A DNA stretch of 64,000 nt from Alkalihalobacillus sp. LMS6. GTDB taxonomy: Bacteria > Bacillota > Bacilli > Bacillales > Bacillaceae_D. The translations under genes were made by a program, and so were the position numbers. Below, one piece after another: positions 54,370 to 62,709 of the stretch (positions are counted from its first letter, which is position 1; every line of letters starts with the position of its first letter). The stretch lies in assembly GCF_024362765.1 (NCBI RefSeq), contig NZ_CP093302.1:1146001-1210000 (forward strand), in the 5' to 3' direction. Below the pieces are notes generated by a model. It was not told where the DNA came from. It worked only from the letters and a program-made list of their open reading frames with translations, and ran no database searches.

Positions 54370-57300
54370 ATGAAAATTATAGATTATGAAAAAGAATATG
54401 CACGTGCGACAGCAAAAATGTGGAACGAAAGTCGTGAAAATTTTGGCGGTGGTGATACGGTTGAAACCGCCGAAGATCGTGAAAAAGAAGAGCGAAACTC
54501 GGGGAATATCGCCACCATGCTAGCGATAAAAGAGAAAGAGGTTGTTGGGTACTGTGGACTTGCTGAATTTCATGCAGATCGAGATGCTCTTTATATCCCG
54601 TTATTAAACGCTCATCCACATTATATGGGAAAAGGAATTGGAAAAGCTCTTGTTCTTGAAGCCATTCAGCGCACTTTTAAAGCTGGTTGGTCTCGGCTCG
54701 ATTTGCATACATGGCCTGGAAATACAAAAGCTGTTCCACTCTATAAACGCTGCGGATTTTTTTGGGAGGATCGAGAAGAAACAACTCATTTAATGAACTT
54801 TATCCCATTAGTTTTACAGCACCCCTTTTTAAAACAATATTTGAATGAATCTAACTGGTATGCTGCATTAAAACGGGACTTGTCGGTGAAGCCTGATCGT
54901 GAGAAACAGGGAGAGTTCTCCATTTTTACATATGAATTTGAAATAGACGGAGAGCTTATTACGGTAGGAATCGAGCATTCTAGCAGGAAAATTTATAAGG
55001 TTGAAACAAATGAGTTCAATCTAGAATGGCTTCTTCCACATAAACAACTCTTCCCAACTATTTCTTACAAAGCCTCACTCAAATTGGTGAACAAGGGAAA
55101 TCAGTCAATGCCTATACGTGTACAGGATGAAGATGAGCGTTTGAATTTGCATGTGAAAATTGACGACGAAATACCGGCGAAGGGCGAGAGAATCTATACC
55201 TTTCCACTTAATATAGATGAAGTGAAAGCGGAAGATGAAGCCATTTCTGAATGGAAAACATACCCTTATGCGACTTTGACTACACACATACATGACATAA
55301 ATGTTCCTCTATCTTGTGGATATGTGGTGAAAAAACCATTACATGTAAGCGCTAGCGATTTTACAAGCCATCAACGGGAGCAGCTATTTTTACATGTTCG
55401 AAATCAGCTACCAACGCATCAAATAGTGAAGGTTCAAGGAAAAGAACATCCGTTACTTGAGTGGATAGATAGGGAAGGGACCATTGAAGTTGCCCCTAAT
55501 CAAACGAAAACCCTTCCATTCTCCTGTAAACAAAAACAAGAAGGTGTTGAACCTCTTCATTTCACTATTGCATTACAAGATAAAAAAGAGCATACGCCTT
55601 CTCTTTATGAAGAGCGTGTCCCGTTTTATATTGATGGTGAGAATAGCACTGGGTCCTTTCAACAAGATCAAACGTTTGTGGTTGTAAATGGAAAGCAGCA
55701 GCTTGTTTTTCATCAAGATACAGCTTTAACCACGTTTATTCAAGCGGGTATTGAGCAGCCATGGACCATGCTTCATCCGAGTTTTAATGATCCATTAACG
55801 AATGAGTTGGCAAACGTTGGCTGGCAGTCCATTCATTCAGATGTGAAAGAACGTTTCCAAACGGTTATGGTAACCTATCCCCTCAATCAAGGGAATGCAG
55901 AGTGTACGATTCAATATAAATGGACGCATCATCACATCCTTGAAGCTGAATACTTCATAACCAATAAAAGTAGTCAGCCAATCGATTTAAAGCAAATGAT
56001 TGTGCCTTTTTATTTTAAACCAAATGATTTCTACCTCTCTACTAATCAAGAAATTAAGCATTTCTCACAAATTCAACAATATTGGATTGATGACGTCCCT
56101 TTGGAAGAGCGGGATGTTGAATGGGTGTTTTTAGAATGGGAAGATGGCACTCTTGGTTTGGAAGCAGATAACGGGGCACAGTGCTTGGAAATTGATGATG
56201 ATTTATGTTTTCGATGGACGCTAGAACCGCTTGAATCTGGAGAAACATCCAGGCCTATGAAAGTAACTTTATTTCCAAACGTAGACGGAAATATTGAGTT
56301 GTTTATGAAGAGAAAAAAAGCAAAACAAACCATTCAAAAACAAAAGCTTGTGTCATTTAGAGAGCACGGATTTTATCGAGATAATCAAGCGCTTAAGCTG
56401 CAATTCAATACAGGTATTCAACAAGCTGATCAAGGGGAAGTGATGGTCAGCGATCAAACAGAAACGACCTATAGCTTTGACACGCAAGATGGACAAACCG
56501 ATCTTAACCATACTGTTTTGGCAAACAAAGAGGATGGGGTTACACCATTAATGATTCACTACAAGGGAAAATCGATGCAAGCAATAAGTATGCTGCAGGC
56601 ATTGCGTGTAGGTAGTGAGCCAGTTGTCTCAAAGGTAGAGAAAAAAGAAGGCCTAGACGTCCATGTTATTCATAACGGGCTGCTCACTTTTAAAGTTGCA
56701 AATGATTACTATCCAGCGGTTTATTCTGTCTACACAGAAGAAGAATGGTTTGATCATTCTTTTCCGCAGTCAGGTGCAAAAAGTTGGTGGAATCCATGGG
56801 GTGGGGGAATCATGACGATTCCTGCAGGGTTGCAGCTACGGACAATTGCTGAACAAAAAAGAAAAACCACTTTTGTTACTCGTAAGGATCAATGGGGACA
56901 GGTCTGGACAGGAATAAAAATTTCTTTTACATTTAATGATCATAAGCAATGGCAAAATGCGACTGTTCATCAGTATTTTTTAACAATTCCACAATCAAGT
57001 CTGTTAGTCCATTATACGGAGTTAGAAAATGGACCAAACTGTGTGTTGGATCAATCCTTTTTGACAGGAGCCTTTTTCAATCGGAAAGATGGCGTTTTCT
57101 ATCCTACTGAAGTAGAAGATGTTGCGTTTGTTTTATCTGGAGGTTCACAAGCGTTTGGAGGAACAAATTTAGCACAAGTCGCTAGGTTATATAAAAAAGA
57201 GGTAGACGAAACGCTTATTGTTGTTCGACCAGATCAGCAGCATGATGCGGAGTTTTATGAGAATAAAGATGTCTTTTCCTACATGACAAGAGAAGCAATT

Positions 57301-57420
57301 GAACGCCTTCCAGGTGATGGAATTGTACAGTCTCGTCCTCATTCCTTTATTTTCACTTCAGGTTTATCAAAGGGTACAGGTTGGGAATGGTTACGTTCAC
57401 TGCAATTTAAGGAGGAATAG
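54370..57420 (+). CDS. GNAT acetyltransferase fused to a large beta-rich domain (1016 residues)
   Basis: From the ATG at 54370 (GGGGGAAAG upstream) the protein has 1016 residues and no signal peptide. Residues 1-150 are a GNAT domain with the acetyl-CoA loop HYMGKGIGKALVLEAI and the later LYKRCGFF. The remaining 850 residues have no helices of note but many alternating hydrophobic strands, Trp-rich turns (SWWNPWGGGIMTIPAG) and repeated polar loops. This looks like two or more beta-sandwich modules followed by a mutarotase- or glycoside-hydrolase-like superdomain. No known family is assigned to it. A cytosolic sugar-binding or sugar-processing role is possible. The amidohydrolase gene follows at once. 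Confidence 0.75.
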   Translation: MKIIDYEKEYARATAKMWNESRENFGGGDTVETAEDREKEERNSGNIATMLAIKEKEVVGYCGLAEFHADRDALYIPLLNAHPHYMGKGIGKALVLEAIQRTFKAGWSRLDLHTWPGNTKAVPLYKRCGFFWEDREETTHLMNFIPLVLQHPFLKQYLNESNWYAALKRDLSVKPDREKQGEFSIFTYEFEIDGELITVGIEHSSRKIYKVETNEFNLEWLLPHKQLFPTISYKASLKLVNKGNQSMPIRVQDEDERLNLHVKIDDEIPAKGERIYTFPLNIDEVKAEDEAISEWKTYPYATLTTHIHDINVPLSCGYVVKKPLHVSASDFTSHQREQLFLHVRNQLPTHQIVKVQGKEHPLLEWIDREGTIEVAPNQTKTLPFSCKQKQEGVEPLHFTIALQDKKEHTPSLYEERVPFYIDGENSTGSFQQDQTFVVVNGKQQLVFHQDTALTTFIQAGIEQPWTMLHPSFNDPLTNELANVGWQSIHSDVKERFQTVMVTYPLNQGNAECTIQYKWTHHHILEAEYFITNKSSQPIDLKQMIVPFYFKPNDFYLSTNQEIKHFSQIQQYWIDDVPLEERDVEWVFLEWEDGTLGLEADNGAQCLEIDDDLCFRWTLEPLESGETSRPMKVTLFPNVDGNIELFMKRKKAKQTIQKQKLVSFREHGFYRDNQALKLQFNTGIQQADQGEVMVSDQTETTYSFDTQDGQTDLNHTVLANKEDGVTPLMIHYKGKSMQAISMLQALRVGSEPVVSKVEKKEGLDVHVIHNGLLTFKVANDYYPAVYSVYTEEEWFDHSFPQSGAKSWWNPWGGGIMTIPAGLQLRTIAEQKRKTTFVTRKDQWGQVWTGIKISFTFNDHKQWQNATVHQYFLTIPQSSLLVHYTELENGPNCVLDQSFLTGAFFNRKDGVFYPTEVEDVAFVLSGGSQAFGGTNLAQVARLYKKEVDETLIVVRPDQQHDAEFYENKDVFSYMTREAIERLPGDGIVQSRPHSFIFTSGLSKGTGWEWLRSLQFKEE

Positions 57421-57427
57421 AACGACG

Positions 57428-58282
57428 TTGAAAATTATTGATGCACATGTTCACTTTTCTAGGATTCACACATTTCAAGAAACCGCAACGAACGATAGTT
57501 TGCTTCATTATGATCACAAGGGAATTGAGCGTGAATTCAAAGACGCCAATGTAATCGCATCGGTTGGAATGGGCGTGGAAGAAAGCAAACTAGGTGCGTT
57601 TCCAGATCAATCGGCTCCAGATTTAATGGGCCTTGATTTACCAAATCGTCCACCATCGATGGGGATTTGTATTGGGATTAATCCCTTTTTACTAACAGCA
57701 CATTCAATTGAGAGGCTAGATTCGTTGTTAGAATTTAAAGAGTATGTTGGTATCAAAATTTACTTAGGTTACTATCCTTACTATGCTTTTGATGATGTAT
57801 ATCAACCAGTTTATGAGATGGCAAAAAAACATCAAGTTCCTGTAGTGTTTCATACAGGCGATACCTATGCAGAAACAGCCATTTTAAAGTATGCACACCC
57901 CTTAACAATTGATGAAGTAGCTGTAAAGCATCGGGATGTGACGTTCGTTATGGCACATTTAGGCGACCCATGGTGCCTAACTGCTGCTGAAGTGATGTAT
58001 AAAAATCGAAATGTGTATGCGGATTTATCTGGTCTCATCGTAGGCACAGACGAAAAAGTGAGTCGTCATAAGGAGAAGGATAACCCTTATTTTGATCATT
58101 TTAAGCATGCGTTAATTTATGGTGATGCGTATGATCGCTACATGTTTGGAACGGACTGGCCGCTGGTTGGCGTCAAACCATACATGGAGTGGCTTGCGGG
58201 AATTATACCGGAAAAACATCACCAAATGTTTTTCCACGATACTGCCCTGCATGTGTTTCCAAAACTAAATGCATTAATTTAA
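57428..58282 (+). CDS. Amidohydrolase, Amidohydro_2 (TIM-barrel) family
   Basis: This has 284 residues from a TTG at 57428. AAGGAGG is 12 nt upstream, at the end of the previous gene; the frame is open further up but only inside that gene. The metal motif IDAHVHF is at residues 4-10, then VVFHTGDTY and MAHLGDPW supply the next ligands, and FGTDWPL the final Asp. Family members are decarboxylases or hydrolases of lactones and amides; the substrate is unknown. The gap to the GNAT fusion gene is only 7 bp, so one message is certain in practice and a shared pathway is likely. Confidence 0.82.
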   Translation: MKIIDAHVHFSRIHTFQETATNDSLLHYDHKGIEREFKDANVIASVGMGVEESKLGAFPDQSAPDLMGLDLPNRPPSMGICIGINPFLLTAHSIERLDSLLEFKEYVGIKIYLGYYPYYAFDDVYQPVYEMAKKHQVPVVFHTGDTYAETAILKYAHPLTIDEVAVKHRDVTFVMAHLGDPWCLTAAEVMYKNRNVYADLSGLIVGTDEKVSRHKEKDNPYFDHFKHALIYGDAYDRYMFGTDWPLVGVKPYMEWLAGIIPEKHHQMFFHDTALHVFPKLNALI

Positions 58283-58288
58283 GCATAA

Positions 58289-58331
58289 GCTCCTGTCTGA
58301 TTTCATAGGTTTAAATGAGATCAGAGGGGGC
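58289..58331 (+). promoter_or_regulatory. Hairpin covering the ribosome site of the 32-residue peptide gene
   Basis: Left arm gctcctgtctgatttcat (58289-58306) pairs with right arm atgagatcagagggggc (58315-58331) with one mismatch and a 2-nt internal loop. The GAGGGGG ribosome site lies within the right arm. TTTT follows, so the hairpin could also be a weak terminator of the GNAT operon. Confidence 0.55.
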
Positions 58332-58337
58332 GTTTTG

Positions 58338-58436
58338 ATGTATAGACAATGGACGAGCTATAAGAAAGAAGAAAAAATATTGCTAGGATGTAGTTTTTGC
58401 ACCGTTCTATTTATGGTTTCAAGTTTGCTTTTCTAA
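58338..58436 (+). CDS. 32-residue single-span membrane peptide
   Basis: The ATG at 58338 is 7 nt from GAGGGGG. The peptide has a polar basic front (MYRQWTSYKKEEK) and one hydrophobic span (ILLGCSFCTVLFMVSSLLF) with two Cys. The positive front predicts an N-terminus inside the cell. The ribosome site is embedded in a strong hairpin, so translation may be conditional or coupled to read-through from the amidohydrolase gene. Family not recognised. Confidence 0.5.
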   Translation: MYRQWTSYKKEEKILLGCSFCTVLFMVSSLLF

Positions 58437-58516
58437 CATTTAACGTGCAAATCTTCAAAATAAATGATACGATTATTACGGGTTTCGAAATAAGCCGTTC
58501 TTTGAGGAGGATACAT

Positions 58517-60277
58517 ATGAACGAAACAGTGAATTTTCCGATTACATGGGATTTGGATTCGATCTTTAAAGGTGGAAGTGATTCGAAAGAATTTACAGAA
58601 TTCTTCAACGAAACGGACAAGCAATTAGATGTTTTGTTAGCAAAAGAAGATCTTAACGTGGTGGACTTGGTCCAAGCGATAGAGACGATTACGCCGAGAC
58701 TTCGCCAAACTGGTGCATTTGTATCGTGTTTATCGGCTCAAAATGTTAAAGATAAAAAAGCGCTTCTCTTGCTTGAAAATGTACAAGAACAACAAGTGAA
58801 AACGCAGAAGCTAGTGCTTCGTCTAGAAGATGAACTACGAGATTTATCAGACGAGGCGTTTTGTGAGCTTCTTTCAAATGAGAAAGTAACGCCATCTGCT
58901 TTTTTACTTGAAAAAACGCGTAGTCGCGCAATGGATAAAATGAGTTCAGAGAAGGAAGAACTTGCTTCAAAGCTTGCTAAAGATGGTTATCATGCCTGGG
59001 GGTCCGTGTATAACGAGGCTGTTGGCAGAATGGTGATTCCTTTTGAAGAAGATGGCGAAACAAAAATGTTGTCGGCAGGACAATTACATAATCGCTTAGG
59101 AAGTACGAATCATGAAGTAAGAGAGCGTGCCTCAGCAGCATCTTTAAATGCGTGGGAAGAGCAAGCTCCATTATTCACTCAATCATTGAATCGCTTGGCT
59201 GGATTTCGATTAAAGCTCTATGAAGAGCGTGGCTGGGAAAATGTGCTGAAAGAACCTCTAGAATTAAATTTAATGACAGAGGAAACCCTCACTACAATGT
59301 GGGATACGATTACAAAGAACAAGCCTGAATTTTATGCATATATGGATAAAAAAGCAGCTCTACTAGGGGTCGAAACCTTAGCGTTACACGATGTAGGGGC
59401 ACCGTTACCTTTAGAAGATGAGTCAAAGAATTCTATTTCATACGAAGATGCATGCCAGCTCATTATCAAACATTTTAAACGGTTCAGCCCTAAAATGGCA
59501 GATTTTGCAGAAATGGCATTGAGAGAGGGATGGGTAGAAGCAGAAAATCGGTCTGGTAAACGTCCTGGTGGATTCTGTACAGGCTTTCCAATGGAGCAAG
59601 AATCTCGAATTTTTATGACGTATGATGGTTCTATGTCAAACGTTGCGACTCTTGCACATGAATTAGGTCATGCTTATCATAGCTGGTGCTTAAAAGACAA
59701 TGATGTTCAGTCACAAAAGCAATACCCAATGAGTATCGCGGAAACAGCTTCCACGTTTGCGGAGATGATTGTAGCAGATGCGTTAGTTGACGAAGCAGAC
59801 AGTGAAGATGTGAAAAAGATGCTGATTGAAAACAAACTGTCTCGATCCCTTGCATTTTTTATGAACATTCATTCTCGCTTTTTGTTTGAAACACGTTTTT
59901 ACGAAGAGCGGAAACAAGGAATGGTTCCTACAGAACGATTGAATGAGCTTATGATTGAAGCGCAAAAAGAAGCATACGGTGAAAAAGTTTCATCCTATGA
60001 TCCATATTTTTGGGCATCAAAGCTACATTTTCACATTACAGGACAACCATTTTATAACTTCCCGTATACATTCGGTTACTTGTTTAGTATGGGGATTTAT
60101 GCAAGAGCGTTAAAATCAGAATCTTCTTTTGAAGATGCGTATATTGCATTGTTGCAAGATAGCGGTCGGATGTCCGCTGAAGCTTTAGCAAAAAAACATT
60201 TAGACGTGGATCTAACGAAGCCTGATTTTTGGCAAGAAGCCATTGATGTTATTTTAGAAGACATTCGACAATTTTAA
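58517..60277 (+). CDS. M3 family oligoendopeptidase (PepF-like)
   Basis: This has 586 residues from the ATG at 58517 (GAGGAGG at 7 nt); an in-frame upstream start at 58397 lacks a site. The zinc motif HELGH with flanking TLAHELGHAYH is at about residue 381, and the third ligand Glu lies in SIAETASTFAEMI. N-terminal helical domain and C-terminal FNYPYTFGYL-like block are as in the M3B group. It is cytosolic and trims oligopeptides of about 6-20 residues, which fits the opp importer in the same window. It has its own terminator. Confidence 0.9.
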   Translation: MNETVNFPITWDLDSIFKGGSDSKEFTEFFNETDKQLDVLLAKEDLNVVDLVQAIETITPRLRQTGAFVSCLSAQNVKDKKALLLLENVQEQQVKTQKLVLRLEDELRDLSDEAFCELLSNEKVTPSAFLLEKTRSRAMDKMSSEKEELASKLAKDGYHAWGSVYNEAVGRMVIPFEEDGETKMLSAGQLHNRLGSTNHEVRERASAASLNAWEEQAPLFTQSLNRLAGFRLKLYEERGWENVLKEPLELNLMTEETLTTMWDTITKNKPEFYAYMDKKAALLGVETLALHDVGAPLPLEDESKNSISYEDACQLIIKHFKRFSPKMADFAEMALREGWVEAENRSGKRPGGFCTGFPMEQESRIFMTYDGSMSNVATLAHELGHAYHSWCLKDNDVQSQKQYPMSIAETASTFAEMIVADALVDEADSEDVKKMLIENKLSRSLAFFMNIHSRFLFETRFYEERKQGMVPTERLNELMIEAQKEAYGEKVSSYDPYFWASKLHFHITGQPFYNFPYTFGYLFSMGIYARALKSESSFEDAYIALLQDSGRMSAEALAKKHLDVDLTKPDFWQEAIDVILEDIRQF

Positions 60278-60287
60278 TATATTCGTG

Positions 60288-60330
60288 AACACATAGTTTG
60301 TTGGGCAACCAATACGCTATGTGTTTTTTA
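60288..60330 (+). terminator. Intrinsic terminator of the oligoendopeptidase gene
   Basis: The stem aacacatag / ctatgtgtt with an inner TTGG-GCAA-CCAA hairpin is followed by TTTTTT. Confidence 0.85.
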
Positions 60331-60702
60331 TTAACCGAATGAATTTCATAATGGAAAGTAAGAGTTATTTTTGGGTCGTTTTTCGAAAGCTACTCTAGAT
60401 AGAAGCGTATAAATGTGGAATGGTTTTGTAAAACAATCTAAAAAGGCTGGAACATAAGACAGTGTGAAGACTTTCGTTGTATCTTATAGTGAGGTAACGA
60501 ACGCATGAACTCATATAAAGATAAGAAGTGTTTTAAGGGGCGCTTCCTTTTCATATGCCATTTTGTATGCGCTTAAACATATCTATTTGCAAATCCCTTT
60601 ATGAGTAAAATAGAATAATGATAAAATAATAGAAATCGCTTAATTAACGGAAAAGAATAGGAAGCACGCATATTATTAAGTACCGATTAAGGAGAGGTGA
60701 AG
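60331..60702. other. 372-bp non-coding region with copy B of a shared element
   Basis: At 60337-60352 the block gaatgaatttcataat repeats copy A at 21636-21651, and similarity continues for about 20 bp. A 23-codon frame (60505-60576) starts 7 nt from GAGGTAA but encodes nothing recognisable. Near 60615-60635 lies a TATAAT-like stretch (gataaaataata) that may serve the lipoprotein gene. Nothing else is evident. Confidence 0.45.
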
Positions 60703-61614
60703 ATGAATAGAGCAACATGGATAATTTTTGGCAGTGCATTGATGTTGGCGGCATGCTCGCCAGATGAAGAGCGTGCCGAATCACCTGAAGTGAATGGAAC
60801 TACTAGTGAAAGCCAAACCGAATCAACAGATGAAGACAACGAGGTTAATGATACAGAAGAGCGCAGTAGTGAAGAATCAGATGATGCGACCACAGAGGAT
60901 CGTGAAGACGATGAACCACAAGCAAGTGATGATGAGCAAGCTGAAGAAACGAATGAATCTCCAGAAGAAGAGCAGAGCAGTGATGGTGAAGTGTCATTGA
61001 ATCCTGAAGAAATCATTGCCAATGCGATTGCCGCAGAAGAGCAGTTTGAGCAGTATTCACTTGAATGGCAGCATCATGATGTGGCAGAAGATGGTGCCGT
61101 AATGGAAGCCAAAGGGTATACCGTGTTAAAATATATGGCGAATCCAAATGGTCCTGATTATTACTATCGTGAGACTTCTGGTACGGAGTTGGCTGAAGAA
61201 GAAGGGGGAACGGTCTATGAAGCGCAAACCCCTGAAGCTCGGTCAATGTATATAGAGGGAGACGATCATGTCACTTTGCTTCGTGCAAATGATGAACAGG
61301 TACCAACGATTTCTCAAGTAAAGTTAAATGAATTTATCGGTGATTATTCTGTTTATGACATAGAATATAGAGGGATCTTTGAAACAGAAGGCTTCAGAGC
61401 ACACCATCTATTTGCCGTATCCGATAATGAAAACACGGAAATTAATCTGTGGTTTGACACTGAGACCGGTATCCAAGTTAGACAAAATCAGTTTTTTGCG
61501 GGTTATGATGGTACGGTTTCACGCTTAACGATGTTTGATCCAGAGGCTGAATTAACGGATGCCGATTTCCAAATTAGTCATGTTAGTCAATATTCGATTA
61601 TTGATGAACGATAA
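60703..61614 (+). CDS. Acidic lipoprotein with LolA/YdcC-like fold (unknown function)
   Basis: This has 303 residues from the ATG at 60703 (AAGGAG at 8 nt; the GTG six bases earlier overlaps the ribosome site). The signal ends LMLAAC with lipid Cys18. About 90 residues of Glu/Asp/Ser/Thr follow, a disordered spacer across the cell wall. The C-terminal 190 residues resemble the LolA/LppX-type half-barrel (YTVLKYMANPNGPDYYY; INLWFDTETGIQVR) as in Bacillus YdcC-type lipoproteins. That match is weak. The spacer fits an alkaliphile surface. A shared hairpin follows before cydB. Confidence 0.75.
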   Translation: MNRATWIIFGSALMLAACSPDEERAESPEVNGTTSESQTESTDEDNEVNDTEERSSEESDDATTEDREDDEPQASDDEQAEETNESPEEEQSSDGEVSLNPEEIIANAIAAEEQFEQYSLEWQHHDVAEDGAVMEAKGYTVLKYMANPNGPDYYYRETSGTELAEEEGGTVYEAQTPEARSMYIEGDDHVTLLRANDEQVPTISQVKLNEFIGDYSVYDIEYRGIFETEGFRAHHLFAVSDNENTEINLWFDTETGIQVRQNQFFAGYDGTVSRLTMFDPEAELTDADFQISHVSQYSIIDER

Positions 61615-61615
61615 G

Positions 61616-61655
61616 AAAAAAGAAGCTTTTCCATAAAAGGAAGCTTCTTTTTTTT
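61616..61655. terminator. Bidirectional terminator between the lipoprotein and cydB
   Basis: The stem AGAAGCTT(TT)CC / GGAAGCTTCT with A- and T-runs on both sides lies between convergent genes. Confidence 0.8.
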
Positions 61656-61659
61656 TCCT

Positions 61660-62697
61660 TTAGTAATCGTGTCCATCACTTTGTAAGTAAGCTTTATCTT
61701 TAAAAAATAACCGCCAAAACCAAATAAATACAGGAATTAGCACGGCTAAACCGATGATGAAGCCAATCATTAGATAACGAAACATGGTTTCATTTGTAAA
61801 TGCATCATAAATCGTGACGTCAGGGTATAGAAGATAAGGCAAATGAGCCATTCCATAAGCTAAACTGGCGAGACCGAATTGGATGACGGTGAAAATTAAT
61901 GCGACCCGCGGTTGCCCTAATTCTTTATTTTTAGATGGCCACCACAATGCGCTATAGCCAATGGCAAACGCAAGGAGAGAAGCTGTGTACCATCCCCATA
62001 AGTCCATAAAATTTTCGAACATCCAAGGCGCCTCTGGAATTAATGTGAAGATCGCCGCAATGGCAACTACAAGCGTAATTGGACCGAGAATAAGCGCGTT
62101 TCTTCGGTACGTATGGGCTGTACTCATATCGCCAGCTTCTTTTGAGTAATCTGCCATAAAGAGTGACGAGATAAACAACTCTGTCATTAATCCGAAGCTA
62201 ATATGAGTATAAAATGCGGGACTTTGCAAAAGTCCGTCTAACAGAATGTATTGTCGTTCGTCTGCTACTGTAACAAATCCACCAATGGCAGCTGGAAGAA
62301 TGCTGATTAAAATCGCTGGAATAATTAATCCGCACGTACCAGATACGAGAGTGAGCACACGAGAATATTTTTCCGTACTGAAAGCATAGACCATAAAGGC
62401 ACTTCGAATCGTTAGCAGCAATAGGACTAAACAGAACGGAACAATCATTAATGTACCAAGTGTAGGTGCAGCACCAGGAAATAATGCAACAAACGCTACA
62501 ACTAATAAAACGAGAAAGACGTTAGTTACTTTCCATGCAGGAGATAGGAAGTTGTTCGCAATCCGTGAAGCTTGTACGTTATTTCTACGCTCATAATACA
62601 TGGCCCAAAAACCAGTTCCAAAGTCAATTGAGCCCGCAACAGCATAAATGAATAACATGACCCATATTAACAAAATGGCTAAATAAACGGGTTCCAT
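61660..62697 (-). CDS. cydB: Cytochrome bd-type quinol oxidase, subunit II (YthB/CydB)
   Basis: This has 345 residues and eight spans. The family start MEPVYLAILLIWVMLFIYAV and GSIDFGTGFWAMYYE (about residues 23-37) are clear. It pairs with subunit I in quinol oxidation and reduction of oxygen to water. Size and neighbours resemble B. subtilis YthB, the subunit of the second bd-like oxidase. The ATG at 62697 has AAGGAGGGAG upstream, 12 bp after the subunit I stop, so the two are co-translated. Confidence 0.9.
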   Translation of the reverse strand: MEPVYLAILLIWVMLFIYAVAGSIDFGTGFWAMYYERRNNVQASRIANNFLSPAWKVTNVFLVLLVVAFVALFPGAAPTLGTLMIVPFCLVLLLLTIRSAFMVYAFSTEKYSRVLTLVSGTCGLIIPAILISILPAAIGGFVTVADERQYILLDGLLQSPAFYTHISFGLMTELFISSLFMADYSKEAGDMSTAHTYRRNALILGPITLVVAIAAIFTLIPEAPWMFENFMDLWGWYTASLLAFAIGYSALWWPSKNKELGQPRVALIFTVIQFGLASLAYGMAHLPYLLYPDVTIYDAFTNETMFRYLMIGFIIGLAVLIPVFIWFWRLFFKDKAYLQSDGHDY

Positions 62698-62709
62698 CTT
62701 TCTCCCTCC

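Noticed and set aside
60505-60576. 23-codon frame (MNSYKDKKCFKGRF...)
   Set aside because: Only a moderate ribosome site, no hydrophobic span or known pattern; may be chance. Mentioned within the intergenic entry only.
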